64,000 bases of DNA, from contig CP129481.1 in NCBI GenBank assembly GCA_030583905.1, forward strand, positions 248,001-312,000. Reading direction: 5' to 3'. The position numbers and the translations under genes were made by a program. Source of the DNA: Anaerolineales bacterium (GTDB lineage Bacteria; Chloroflexota; Anaerolineae; Anaerolineales; Villigracilaceae). The notes under the pieces were generated by a model. That model did no database searches, was not told where the DNA came from, and saw only the letters and a program-made list of their open reading frames with translations. Shown piece by piece: positions 49,840 to 58,195 of this stretch (its first letter is position 1; each line of letters begins with the position of its first letter).

Positions 49840-49876
49840 AAACGCCCAAAAGATATTCTTTTGGGCGTTTTTTTAT
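49840..49876 (+). terminator. Intrinsic terminator of the cytochrome cluster
   Basis: AAACGCCCAAAAG-ATATT-CTTTTGGGCGTTT, 13-bp perfect stem followed by a run of T. Confidence 0.92.
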
Positions 49877-49938
49877 CCACTGTTGTATTTCAAAACCATT
49901 CTTCCTATAATATATATGGGTCGTGAACGGAAAGAAAT

Positions 49939-50859
49939 ATGGATATTCGAAGGATCGAAACTTTTTTATGCGCGGCTGAAAGTTCCAGCATATCGGAGGC
50001 AGCGAAACAGCTTCATCTCAGCCAGCCGGCGGTCAGCAACCAGATCAAAGTGCTGGAAGAAGAGCTGGATGTCAAATTATTCATCCGCACCAACACGGGA
50101 TTAAAACTGACGGAGGCAGGGCATCTCTTCCTGCCGCTGGCACGGCATCTCCTGCATGAGACAAACGAGATGAAGGAGATGATGTCTTCCCTGAAAACTC
50201 TGGATGCGGGCGAGTTACGGATTGCGTGCAGTTCAACGAGCGGACGGTTCATCCTGCCTCTCGTCGTTGCACGTTTCCGCACTGCCTATCCGGGAATTAA
50301 TATCCGTATTCTTGCCTGTCAGCCGAAACATATGGTTCCAAAACTACTTGAGAACGATGCCCATATTGGCATTGTGAGTTCGGAGCCGGCTGAACCGGGC
50401 TTGCAAACGCAACAATTCTTCCGTGACCCGATCAGCCTGGTCGTGCCAGCCAGTCATCGCTGGGCTAAAGCAAAGTCCATCTCCCCCGAAGACCTGTTAC
50501 AGGAACCCATCATTATCCGTGAAGAATCGGCAGGCACGAGGCGGGTCATGATGGAGGAATTGGCGAAATTTGATATCGGCATCGATGACTTGAACATATT
50601 CCTCGAGGTGGGAAATGTGGAGGCTGTTCTCGAGTTGGTCTCGAACAACTACGGGGTTTCCTTCGTTTCGGGTCTCGCCAGCCGCCACCTGCGAGAACTG
50701 GGGCGGGTTGTCAGCATCCCCGTTGATGGGTTGAACATGGAGCGCGTCAATTACATGGTGCGAAAAAGAACATCCCCGCCGCACCGGGCAAGGGATGTCT
50801 TTTGGGGCTTTATACATGCCCCAGAGAATGCAGATCTCATTAATCAAAATCTGGCATAA
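49939..50859 (+). CDS. LysR family transcriptional regulator
   Basis: 306 residues. N-terminal winged helix (FLCAAESSSISEAAKQLHLS, QPAVSNQIKVLEEELDVKLF) and a C-terminal periplasmic-binding-like effector domain with LRIACSSTSGRFILPLVVAR. The style is closest to CysL/YeiE/CbbR-type regulators. It lies after the cytochrome cluster terminator and is convergent with a small YeeE-like membrane gene. That pairing could suggest sulfur or redox metabolism, but the target is not shown by sequence. Confidence 0.92.
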   Translation: MDIRRIETFLCAAESSSISEAAKQLHLSQPAVSNQIKVLEEELDVKLFIRTNTGLKLTEAGHLFLPLARHLLHETNEMKEMMSSLKTLDAGELRIACSSTSGRFILPLVVARFRTAYPGINIRILACQPKHMVPKLLENDAHIGIVSSEPAEPGLQTQQFFRDPISLVVPASHRWAKAKSISPEDLLQEPIIIREESAGTRRVMMEELAKFDIGIDDLNIFLEVGNVEAVLELVSNNYGVSFVSGLASRHLRELGRVVSIPVDGLNMERVNYMVRKRTSPPHRARDVFWGFIHAPENADLINQNLA

Positions 50860-50896
50860 AAAACAATCCGTATTTCATCGATACTCATACCGCAGA

Positions 50897-51187
50897 TCAG
50901 ATCTCCTGTCCTTTTTGCATGATCTGACAATGTACGATGAAGAAGCCAAAGATGAAACTAAACGCCATGCACCCGCTCCAAAAGAAGTAAGTCATATCAA
51001 CAGGTACGATGCCGCTAAGTTCCAGGGACGGCATGAGGATGGCCCCCACAAGTAACAACAGCCCGATCGATTTGAACAAGACCGGGTGGCGATAGCGGAC
51101 GAAATCACAAAACTTTGAACGCCCATTCTGGGTCATATATCCCAGAAATGCCCCTCCAAACAACCCTGTGAAAAGTGAAACTGCCAC
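50897..51187 (-). CDS. Small membrane protein, YeeE/YedE-like
   Basis: 96 residues with three hydrophobic segments, starting GTG 51187 with AGGAG 8 bases upstream. The block GFFGGAFLGYMTQNGRSKFC-like start (Gly-Ala-Phe-Leu-Gly-Tyr-Met-Thr-Gln-Asn-Gly-Arg followed by Cys) resembles the first unit of YeeE/YedE sulfur-transport proteins, which normally have two such units in 300-400 residues. A second Cys lies in IVHCQIMQKG. It may be a half-size family member that acts as a dimer, or a fragment. It is convergent with the LysR gene, leaving 37 bases between stops. Confidence 0.5.
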   Translation of the reverse strand: MAVSLFTGLFGGAFLGYMTQNGRSKFCDFVRYRHPVLFKSIGLLLLVGAILMPSLELSGIVPVDMTYFFWSGCMAFSFIFGFFIVHCQIMQKGQEI

Positions 51188-51498
51188 GGTAATTCTCCTA
51201 CAGGCAAAGCCAAATTCGGTGGATTTTCAGTGAAACGATGCGCATGTATTTTGTATTTTCATGCTTTACCTGCACTCTTAGCATAGTATCAACAAATCGA
51301 AATGACCAGTATTGAACGTCATCCACTCCTTAAAAAACATGGATGATGCGTTATAAAAAAAATTGATGACCACGCCAGAAAGATCGTAAATCTTGTTATT
51401 CGACATGAATTGTCAAGAACATAGCGTGTTTGATCTTCCCCAAGAAAAAGACCCTCAAATGAGGGTCTTTCCATTCAGTTATTCAACAAATTCACTGT
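51188..51498. other. Intergenic stretch between two minus-strand genes
   Basis: 311 bases. The only clear element is the terminator at 51447-51470 for the zinc-ribbon gene. The remainder is A/T-rich and should hold the promoter of the YeeE-like gene, but no good -35/-10 pair stands out. No further gene is seen. Confidence 0.5.
51447..51470 (-). terminator. Intrinsic terminator of the zinc-ribbon gene
   Basis: AAAGACCCTC-AAAT-GAGGGTCTTT, 10-bp perfect stem; on the minus strand it continues TTTTTCTTGG. Confidence 0.88.
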
Positions 51499-52404
51499 CT
51501 ACCCATCCTGCTGCCTCAACCGCGCCCCGCACGTGCGGCAGAAACGGTCACCTGCTTTGGCACGCGTCCCGCATTGCGGACAATAGGCATCCACTTCACT
51601 GCTGTTGTTTTCAGCCGTCGCATTTGCATTCCTGCGGCGACGCGTCTGACGGGAGGCAGTGCGCCCTGCTTGCAAATAGTATACGATGCCGCCCAGGATC
51701 AATATCACTCCCAGACCGCCAATGATGTACGGCAGGGAATTATTGAATGAAACACGTCCCGGTGTGGTATCGTCCACCGGGGCAACCGGTTGAAGTCCCT
51801 GAGGAGGAACAGAAAGTGCATCGGAAGATTTTTCATATTGCAGATTAAAAGCGTACTGTTCGCTGCCGGCAAGCCGCACGACTTCGCCGGCATAATAGTT
51901 CAATCCATTGACCACTTCACTGGATGACGATGGAGTGGTCTCAAATGAAATGACATTCATTGGCTCCAATACGCTGACTTGGAAGGCATCCACCGCATAT
52001 CCATTGTCCCACAGGTAGGAGAATGTGCGCTGGTTCCCATTAAAAGCCAGTGGTTGATAGTATTCAAACCTGTAGTGAGCTTTTTGGCTGATCGGCATGG
52101 TAAACACCTGCCATCCGCCCTGTGCTTGTGGTTCGCTAAATTCAGCGTTCAAAAAATTCCGGTCCCCGGACTGAACAGCAACTGCGATCAGGTTCGCATC
52201 GTTCGGAATGCGGAATGTCAAATCCACAGGCAAAGATACAGCAGGGTCAACCAGAAAATCCACGATGACCAGCATGCTGGGCTGGTCATATTCGGGCCAC
52301 AGTTGCACAGTCACACTAGAGAGACTTACATTGGTCTGTGCAGAAACGAACGTCGGGATAACAAGAAGCGCACCAACCATCAGGGTCAGGATCAACCTGC
52401 GCAT
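51499..52404 (-). CDS. Secreted-domain membrane protein with cytoplasmic zinc ribbon
   Basis: 301 residues of unknown function. A cleavable signal peptide (first ~23 residues, ending VSA-QT) leads to a beta-rich extracytoplasmic domain of ~180 residues. A membrane helix follows at about 225-247 (YIIGGLGVILILGGIVYYLQ), then a basic stretch and a C-terminal double-CXXC zinc ribbon (CPQCGTRAKAGDRFCRTCGA). The layout suggests an outside sensor coupled to a cytoplasmic metal-binding tag. ATG 52404 has GGAGG 5 bases upstream. I recognise no named family for the outer domain; similar ribbons close many Chloroflexota membrane proteins. Confidence 0.75.
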   Translation of the reverse strand: MRRLILTLMVGALLVIPTFVSAQTNVSLSSVTVQLWPEYDQPSMLVIVDFLVDPAVSLPVDLTFRIPNDANLIAVAVQSGDRNFLNAEFSEPQAQGGWQVFTMPISQKAHYRFEYYQPLAFNGNQRTFSYLWDNGYAVDAFQVSVLEPMNVISFETTPSSSSEVVNGLNYYAGEVVRLAGSEQYAFNLQYEKSSDALSVPPQGLQPVAPVDDTTPGRVSFNNSLPYIIGGLGVILILGGIVYYLQAGRTASRQTRRRRNANATAENNSSEVDAYCPQCGTRAKAGDRFCRTCGARLRQQDG

Positions 52405-52487
52405 GGATTCCTCCAAAAGAGATTTTTCCTTATCTTACCATGTGCGAGATTTAGATTGCAAAGGCGAAGTTTAAGCGTGACCCGCTT

Positions 52488-53384
52488 TTATATCGCGCGC
52501 ACCAACTGCCAGCACGCGCGGTTATATGGCGTGGGGATTCCATGCATCACGCCACGTTTCGTCACCGCACCGCAGATCGCGTCAATCTCCGTTCGCGCAC
52601 CGCGCCGCACATCCTGGAACATGGATGAATGGTTTGCAGCCGTCTTGCGCGCCACATCCTCCGCCGCCGAAACGGGATTGTTAAACGGCAAATGGACATG
52701 CTCGGCATGAGCCACCGCCGCCGCTTCGTTCGCCAATGCCGACATCACCCTGCGCGCCAGCGGACGCGACAACAACTCGCCGTTGGGGATTTGCAGAAGC
52801 GCCGTCAGCGGATTGATCGCCGCGTTGATGACCAACTTGCCCCAGATGAGCGACCGCGCATCGTCCACAACATGCAAATTGAAATTTGATGCCCGCAGTG
52901 CCGCTTCCAACGGACCGAGAGCCTGATTCTGTTCCAGTGACAGGATGCCTTCGCCGCCAATTTTTACAAGACCAGGTCCAAGCAGAGTGGCTCCAGTGGT
53001 GGTGACGCCCTGAGAAACCCGATCAGGTCCGAGGTCCCGAATGAGCGTTTCGCGGTTGCCGATCCCGTTCTGGAGCGTAAGCGCGAGTCCATCCCTGGCA
53101 AGCGCATCCTTCAATTGACGCGCCGCCCGCTCCGTCTGCCATGATTTGACCAGCACCAACGCATACTTCGCGCCGCGCACTTCGTTCGGGTCATCCGTTG
53201 CGAACACGGGATAGGCTTGTTCGTTTCCGTCCGTATCGACAATACGCGCGCCATTTTCCTGCAGCGACTTCAAACCGTCCTTCCATGTGCCGAGCATGGA
53301 GACGGAATGTCCTGCTGCGCTCAATCGCGCCGCGAAGAGCGTAGCAAGTGCGCCTGTGCCAACCAGTAAGACATTGTCTTTCAT
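52488..53384 (-). CDS. panE: 2-dehydropantoate 2-reductase
   Basis: Reduces ketopantoate to pantoate with NADPH in pantothenate and CoA synthesis. 298 residues. N-terminal Rossmann motif LLVGTGALATLFAARLSAAG, then LVKSWQT with the catalytic-site Lys region, and the C-terminal helical domain with WGKLVINAAINPLTALLQIP, in which Lys and Asn bind ketopantoate. It starts 11 bases after panB, the preceding enzyme of the pathway, on the same strand. ATG 53384 has AAAGGA upstream; a 13-codon longer frame would overlap panB. Confidence 0.93.
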   Translation of the reverse strand: MKDNVLLVGTGALATLFAARLSAAGHSVSMLGTWKDGLKSLQENGARIVDTDGNEQAYPVFATDDPNEVRGAKYALVLVKSWQTERAARQLKDALARDGLALTLQNGIGNRETLIRDLGPDRVSQGVTTTGATLLGPGLVKIGGEGILSLEQNQALGPLEAALRASNFNLHVVDDARSLIWGKLVINAAINPLTALLQIPNGELLSRPLARRVMSALANEAAAVAHAEHVHLPFNNPVSAAEDVARKTAANHSSMFQDVRRGARTEIDAICGAVTKRGVMHGIPTPYNRACWQLVRAI

Positions 53385-53395
53385 CTCAACATCCT

Positions 53396-54271
53396 TTACG
53401 AAACTCGTAAAAATTCGTTCCACTCGTCATCTGTCATTTCGACGGTATGCTCGGGAGCGGGGAAGCGCTTGGTCTCCACATCGTCAATATATTCGGTGAA
53501 TGCCTTGTTCATGGCGTCATGCAGGTTGGCATATTTTTTAACGAATTTGGGCGTGAAGCGGTCGAACAGACCGAGCAGATCATGTGTGACCAGCACTTGA
53601 CCGTCGCAGCCCAACCCAGCGCCGATGCCGATGGTTGGAATGGAAATCTTCTTCGAGATGTATTCCGCCAGCCGCGCAGGGACAGATTCAAGCACAAGGC
53701 TGAACGCGCCCGCGTCTTCAAGAATCTGCGCATCTTCGAGCAAACGTTTCGCCGCCGATGCATTTTTTCCCTGTGCGCGAAATCCACCCAGTTGATGCAC
53801 CGATTGCGGCGTGAGTCCGAGATGTCCCATCACGGGAATTCCCGCTCCAACGATGGCGCGGACGGCATCCGCCCGTTCGCGTCCGCCTTCAAGTTTGACC
53901 GCATCCATGCCGCCCTGTTGCAGGAAGCGACCCGCATTGCGAACAGCCTCTTCCACTGAAACCTGATACGACATAAACGGCATGTCACCGATGAGCAGTG
54001 CGGATTTCGCTCCGCGTGCCACGGCGCGGGCGTGATGAAGCATCTCATCCATGGTAACGGGCAGCGTGTTTTCGTAGCCCAAGACCACCATCGCCAGCGA
54101 ATCGCCGACAAGGATGGAGTCGATACCCGCCCTGTCTATCGCCATGGCTGTGGGATAGTCGTAGGCGGTCAGCATGGTGATCGGCTCGCCGCGTTCCTTC
54201 TTCTGGCGGAACGTGAGAGTCGTCACTTTTTTTCGTTGTGACGTATTGGTAGAAATGGTTGTTGTTGACAA
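53396..54271 (-). CDS. panB: 3-methyl-2-oxobutanoate hydroxymethyltransferase
   Basis: Transfers a hydroxymethyl group from methylene-tetrahydrofolate to 2-oxoisovalerate to make ketopantoate. 291 residues. Active-site blocks: MLTAYDYPTAMAIDRAGIDS, ILVGDSLAMVVLGYENT, MPFMSYQVSVEEA, GRERADAVRAIVGAGIPVMG and HLGLTPQSVHQLGG. The start appears to be TTG at 54271 with GGAGG 6 bases upstream; no ATG lies before the first conserved block. It heads the panB-panE pair, and is divergent from the YtxH-like gene. Confidence 0.95.
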   Translation of the reverse strand: MSTTTISTNTSQRKKVTTLTFRQKKERGEPITMLTAYDYPTAMAIDRAGIDSILVGDSLAMVVLGYENTLPVTMDEMLHHARAVARGAKSALLIGDMPFMSYQVSVEEAVRNAGRFLQQGGMDAVKLEGGRERADAVRAIVGAGIPVMGHLGLTPQSVHQLGGFRAQGKNASAAKRLLEDAQILEDAGAFSLVLESVPARLAEYISKKISIPTIGIGAGLGCDGQVLVTHDLLGLFDRFTPKFVKKYANLHDAMNKAFTEYIDDVETKRFPAPEHTVEMTDDEWNEFLRVS

Positions 54272-54477
54272 GGTACCCTCCGGTAAAGGTAGAGTCCGCG
54301 TTGTGTGCTGACCCCCAGATTTTGCACACGATTTCGGTTGGATTGGTTTTCGCCGTCACGTTCGCGTGGATACGTGCGGTAATTACATTATTCCACAAAT
54401 TTGTTTTTTCGCCTATAATAAATTTATCAGAAAAACGTCTCAAATCCTATCAAACTTCCCTGAAGGAGAATTTCACC

Positions 54478-54699
54478 ATGCGAAGAATGTTCGGCTTTTT
54501 GATCGGGATCTTTGTCGGCGGATTGGTCGGCGCTGTCATTGCCCTTTTGCTTGCCCCCGAATCGGGTGAACACTTGCGCAGTCACCTCCGTGACCGCGGT
54601 CAGAACTTCCTCAACGATGTCCGCCACTCGGCAGATGCCCGCCGCATCGAACTGCGCCACCGGCTCGATACCCTGCGCGCGCCGCGGGAAGAGTTTTAG
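54478..54699 (+). CDS. YtxH-like small membrane protein
   Basis: 73 residues. One glycine-rich hydrophobic segment (FGFLIGIFVGGLVGAVIALL) is followed by the LAPESGEHLRSHLRDRGQN block that defines YtxH-type proteins, and then a charged helix. Such proteins are associated with general stress in Bacillus. The start is ATG 54478 with AAGGAG 9 bases upstream; an in-frame opening from 54259 is not supported. CCTATAATA near 54411 may hold its -10 box. Confidence 0.85.
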   Translation: MRRMFGFLIGIFVGGLVGAVIALLLAPESGEHLRSHLRDRGQNFLNDVRHSADARRIELRHRLDTLRAPREEF

Positions 54700-54813
54700 G
54701 AATCTACCAACTCATTGATTAAATCGAATCCCGGTGGTTTCCATTGGGAATAGTAATCTATCAGGGCGGTTGTCCAGTTACTTAAGTATGGCTGACACAA
54801 TAGGCAAGTTGGT

Positions 54814-54859
54814 AATCCGTTATGCGTTTTGTTATAACGTACGCATAACGGATTTTTTT
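54814..54859 (+). terminator. Terminator touching the DUF711 ribosome site
   Basis: AATCCGTTATGCG (54814-54826) pairs perfectly with CGCATAACGGATT (54842-54854), followed by seven T (54853-54859). The next bases are GGAG, the ribosome site of the DUF711 gene, whose ATG is at 54870. It may end the YtxH transcript or act as an attenuator for DUF711. Confidence 0.8.
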
Positions 54860-54869
54860 GGAGTTATCC

Positions 54870-56087
54870 ATGAAAATCCGGTCCATTACCTATTTTTGCA
54901 ACCCAAAATCCCCGCTGGATGAGAACGTGTTGAAACAGGCGGGAATTTTTTTATCCAAGGCGAAATCCGCATACGAATCCAATGGCTACGAAGTGCAGAC
55001 GGTGCGGCTGGCGACGATCCCCTTTCCGAGGTTGCTCAGCGAAAAAGGCATTAACGAGTTGCCAATGTTCGCAAGTCAGCTTGCAAAGGCAATAAAAGAA
55101 GCTGGTATTTCCTATGCATCACTTGGACCTGCGTTGCCTGAATTTCCCAGAAGCTACGAGGTAATTCCAGAAGCGATTGCGGCGAGTGAGGATATTTTCT
55201 TCGGCGGGGCAATGACAGATGGAAACAAAATCCATATGACGGCGGTGAAGGCATGCGCGGAAGTGATCGTCAAGTGCGCGCCGCTCAACCCGAATGGATT
55301 TGCAAATTTGCGTTTCGCCGCGCTGGCGAACGTCCGTGCGGGCGCGCCTTTTTTCCCGGCGGCATATCATGATAACGATGAGCCTGCTTTTGCGATTGCG
55401 GTGGAGTCCGCTGACGTGGCGGTGAATGCTTTTGCGGAGCAGCCAACTCTGGACGAGGGTCGAAGCGCTCTCGTCGCGGAGATCACGAAACATGGGCAAG
55501 CCATCGCCCGTATCGCAAAGAATGAGTTGGCGGATATCCATTTCAAGGGCATTGATTTTTCGCTTGCGCCCTTCCCCGATGATGCACATTCTCTTGGCAA
55601 TGCGGTCGAAAAAATGGGCGTGCCGAAGATCGGTTTGCATGGTTCGCTCGCGGCGGCGGCAATCCTCACCGAAGCCATCGAACGCGCGGATTTTCCGCAC
55701 ATCGGCTTCAACGGTTTTATGCAGCCCGTTCTCGAAGATTCGGTTTTGGCAAAACGCGCCGCGGAGGGGACGCTCACGGTGAAGGATGCGCTCCTGTATT
55801 CGGCGGTGTGCGGCACGGGGCTGGATACGGTTCCACTGCCCGGCGATACCGTTGCGGATGAGATCGCTCCGCTTTTGCTTGACCTGTGTGCCATGTCGCT
55901 GCGATTGGACAAACCGCTCACGGCGCGGCTGATGCCTGTTCCCGGCAAACAGGCAGGGGACGCCACTGAGTTCGATTTCGCGTTCTTTGCGAACAGCAGG
56001 GTGATGCGGTTGGAATCCAGCCCACTATTCTATCCCTTGGGCGGGGATGAGACAATTGTATTAAACGCAAAACTTCCCAGACCATAG
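54870..56087 (+). CDS. DUF711 family protein (UPF0210-like)
   Basis: 405-residue protein of the DUF711 family, whose structural relatives resemble glycyl-radical-like barrels; no function is established. Family-like blocks include RSITYFCNPKSPLDENVLK at the start, EAIAASEDIFFGGAMTDG, and KGIDFSLAPFPDDAHSLG followed by a LAAAAILTEAI helix. It ends YPLGGDETIVLNAKLPRP. ATG 54870 is preceded at 6 bases by GGAG, which abuts a terminator T-run. It is monocistronic and ends in a bidirectional terminator at 56069. Confidence 0.85.
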   Translation: MKIRSITYFCNPKSPLDENVLKQAGIFLSKAKSAYESNGYEVQTVRLATIPFPRLLSEKGINELPMFASQLAKAIKEAGISYASLGPALPEFPRSYEVIPEAIAASEDIFFGGAMTDGNKIHMTAVKACAEVIVKCAPLNPNGFANLRFAALANVRAGAPFFPAAYHDNDEPAFAIAVESADVAVNAFAEQPTLDEGRSALVAEITKHGQAIARIAKNELADIHFKGIDFSLAPFPDDAHSLGNAVEKMGVPKIGLHGSLAAAAILTEAIERADFPHIGFNGFMQPVLEDSVLAKRAAEGTLTVKDALLYSAVCGTGLDTVPLPGDTVADEIAPLLLDLCAMSLRLDKPLTARLMPVPGKQAGDATEFDFAFFANSRVMRLESSPLFYPLGGDETIVLNAKLPRP

Positions 56088-56101
56088 ATCTGGGAAGTTT
56101 T
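56069..56101. terminator. Bidirectional terminator
   Basis: AAAACTTCCCAGA/TCTGGGAAGTTTT, 13-bp perfect stem with a 7-base loop that contains the DUF711 stop codon. It also serves the convergent GNAT gene. Confidence 0.88.
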
Positions 56102-56113
56102 GCTATCCAACCG

Positions 56114-56884
56114 CTACGGTTTCAAGTAATATGCCGTATAGTTCCCCAACGGAACATATCCAAGTTTTTCCGCCAATTTGCAAGATTCCATGTTTGCCGC
56201 GTCCCAATGAGCATCCATGTTGTGCTCCAAGCACCAGCGGACGAGGTCGGCGGATAACGCTGTTGCAACTCCCTGACGCCGATACTTCTCTTCCACGAAC
56301 AAACTAACCTCGATGCCCGTACTGCATACCAACGAAGAATACGCCGCACCGACGACTTCGCCATCCTTCTCAAGATAAAAACCTATTCCACGCTCTTCAA
56401 AATCCGCGGATGTCTCGAAATCGGAGATATCAACAAAATGATCTTTTCCTTTCAAGCTTTCCAGCAAAGCAGCGTCCATCCGCTTGATATCTTGTGCAAA
56501 TTGGGATTCCCCGCATAATTTCGTCACATGCGCAGCCGACAAACTGTGCGATGAAAAAATGTAACGTTCGATGGCAATAAACCGTTCTCCGTAATGGGAC
56601 TTGAACGCTTCCGCCCACCCCGCAGAAGCGGACATGAACAAGTTGTAGGGCGGAAATCCTTTGAGCATTTCCTGAGCGCCATTGCTGTTTACATCTCCGG
56701 CAAAATAGTGAAAGGGACCGATCCGGATCAGATACACAGATGGATGTTTAACATCATCCACATATGCCATGCCCATTTGATCTTCGAGCACGCACTCGAT
56801 GGAAATATCCACACGTGGAACATTTCTGAAGGCTTGCGCCAGCCGGATGCGATTTGCTTTCGTTAAAGAGTATTCCGATATCAT
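56114..56884 (-). CDS. GNAT-family acetyltransferase
   Basis: 256 residues. The C-terminal ~110 residues carry the GNAT fold: GIEVSLFVEEKYRRQGVATA contains the acetyl-CoA pyrophosphate loop (RRQGVA), followed by NMESCKLAEKLGYVPLGNY. The N-terminal half (with FPPYNLFMSASAGWAEAFKS) resembles the GNAT_acetyltr_2 group with an extra domain. ATG 56884 overlaps the upstream ArsR-DUF2087 stop by 4 bases; an apparent TTG start four codons earlier is less likely. It is third in a coupled operon with two ArsR-type regulators. The acceptor is unknown. Confidence 0.85.
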   Translation of the reverse strand: MISEYSLTKANRIRLAQAFRNVPRVDISIECVLEDQMGMAYVDDVKHPSVYLIRIGPFHYFAGDVNSNGAQEMLKGFPPYNLFMSASAGWAEAFKSHYGERFIAIERYIFSSHSLSAAHVTKLCGESQFAQDIKRMDAALLESLKGKDHFVDISDFETSADFEERGIGFYLEKDGEVVGAAYSSLVCSTGIEVSLFVEEKYRRQGVATALSADLVRWCLEHNMDAHWDAANMESCKLAEKLGYVPLGNYTAYYLKP

Positions 56885-57441
56885 TCTTCTCTCCAATATT
56901 CTCCACCGCCGCCTTCGCGCTTCATCAAACCAGCTCCAACCAGTTCGCGCCGCAGCGATGCGGTATCTGCGTGGAAATTTTTCAAAATATCATTGACCTG
57001 TTTCTCGCTGTAACGTTTGCCGACCTTGAAGGCTTTTTGTGCCATATAACGCAGGATCGCTTCGAGCTTTTTCTTTTGGGCAGGGATAGTCTTCAAGCTC
57101 CCATCCGGACGGGTGTAGGCGGCGATGACCTTGCGGTCGTAGGCATCCGCATCGACATCTACGACCGAGGCTGCGAGGTTTTCCTGTGAAAACAGACTCC
57201 GGGACTTCATTTCCAACGCCTTTTCATCCAGTTGATAGACGTTATAGTAGCTGTCCGCTTTGGCGCTGACCAGACCGACTTTGGCTAGCTTTGCCAAATG
57301 ATGCGAGACCGTGGATGCCTTGAGATCGAGCAGGGCGGCGAGTTCCTCCACGCTGTAAGGTTGTTGGGCAAGCAGACCAATGATCTTAAGGCGGTTCGCA
57401 TCCGACAGAGCTTTGAAGAAGGTGACAAGATCTTCACTCAT
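56881..57441 (-). CDS. ArsR-type regulator with DUF2087 domain (second copy)
   Basis: 186 residues. The ArsR winged helix spans about 1-70 (LKIIGLLAQQPYSVEELAAL, ASTVSHHLAKLAKVGLVSAK). After a linker comes the DUF2087 domain at about 125-180, with KRYSEKQVNDILKNFHADTA and SLRRELVGAGLMKRE. The arsenic-type Cys motif is absent, so the ligand is not a soft metal through that site. It overlaps the first copy (57438) and the GNAT gene, each by 4 bases, so the three are translationally coupled. The pair may form a heterodimer. Confidence 0.88.
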   Translation of the reverse strand: MSEDLVTFFKALSDANRLKIIGLLAQQPYSVEELAALLDLKASTVSHHLAKLAKVGLVSAKADSYYNVYQLDEKALEMKSRSLFSQENLAASVVDVDADAYDRKVIAAYTRPDGSLKTIPAQKKKLEAILRYMAQKAFKVGKRYSEKQVNDILKNFHADTASLRRELVGAGLMKREGGGGEYWREE

Positions 57442-57989
57442 CTGTCACCTTCCTTTACGCGCCAGTAACGCGAGCCATTGCCTTCGCGGGCTAACAGACC
57501 CGCATCCACGAGATGGCGGCGCAGCGAGGCGGTATCTTCATTGAAGTGCCGTAGAACATTATTGACCTCCCGTTCTGTGTAATCCCTGTCAAATTCAAAG
57601 GATGGAATCAGGTATTCCAGAAGCGGACGCAGTTTCACCGGCTGGAGGGGAATCTGTTTCACCCTGCCCTGAGCATCGAGTACGGACCTCAGCACCCTTT
57701 TCGATTTTTCATCCAAGCCCGCGGGCGGGGTATAGGACGGCTCTAAATCTGCCAGTTTTTCTTTTGCAAGCGTGGCAAGTTTGTCCTTGTTGAGGGTGTA
57801 TACGCCGTCGGTCTGGGTGATGGCGCCAACAAATTCAAGAAACCCAAGATGGGTGAGGGAGTCCTTGACGGACAGGTTAAGCCGCTCTGCGATCTCTTTG
57901 CGGGTGGCGGATTCCTGTGTGAGCAGACCGATGATCCGCAGGCGGTTCGGGTCGGACATGGCTTTGACGTAATCGAGCATTTCATTCAT
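57438..57989 (-). CDS. ArsR-type regulator with DUF2087 domain (first copy)
   Basis: 183 residues, same layout as its neighbour: an ArsR-like winged helix (PNRLRIIGLLTQESATRKEI) and a C-terminal DUF2087 domain with RDYTEREVNNVLRHFNEDTA and SLRRHLVDAGLLARE. The recognition helix is quite different from the second copy (NLSVKDSLTHLGFLEFVG against LKASTVSHHLAKLAKVGL), so the two probably bind different DNA. ATG 57989 heads the operon. The upstream region near 58008-58024 has TTTCGATACTTATCGAA, a TTCGATA-N-TTATCGAA-like dyad that may be its own operator. Confidence 0.88.
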   Translation of the reverse strand: MNEMLDYVKAMSDPNRLRIIGLLTQESATRKEIAERLNLSVKDSLTHLGFLEFVGAITQTDGVYTLNKDKLATLAKEKLADLEPSYTPPAGLDEKSKRVLRSVLDAQGRVKQIPLQPVKLRPLLEYLIPSFEFDRDYTEREVNNVLRHFNEDTASLRRHLVDAGLLAREGNGSRYWRVKEGDR

Positions 57990-58007
57990 ATTTCACTTCC
58001 GTAAATT

Positions 58008-58024
58008 TATTTCGATACTTATCG
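58008..58024. promoter_or_regulatory. Candidate autoregulatory palindrome
   Basis: TTTCGATACTTATCGAA: TTCGATA and TTATCGAA face each other with one central base offset. It lies about 20 bases upstream of the first ArsR-DUF2087 start, the usual place for an ArsR-family operator. Confidence 0.45.
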
Positions 58025-58195
58025 AATTAGATTTTAGAGGCGAATTGTCGGTTTGTCAAGGGCGGAAACCGCCGTCGAGGAGAAAAGGTTGGGGAGGCTG
58101 GACCGGCGCAGGCGGAGGGCGAAGCGTTCAAATATCCGCGGGGTTGTATGGGTTATAATGCGGTTCGACCAACTCAATTTAATCAGGAGGTGTCA

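Noticed and set aside
54720..54745. tRNA-like T-arm sequence (ATCGAATCCCGG)
   Set aside because: No acceptor stem, anticodon arm or CCA-proximal pairing could be built around it.
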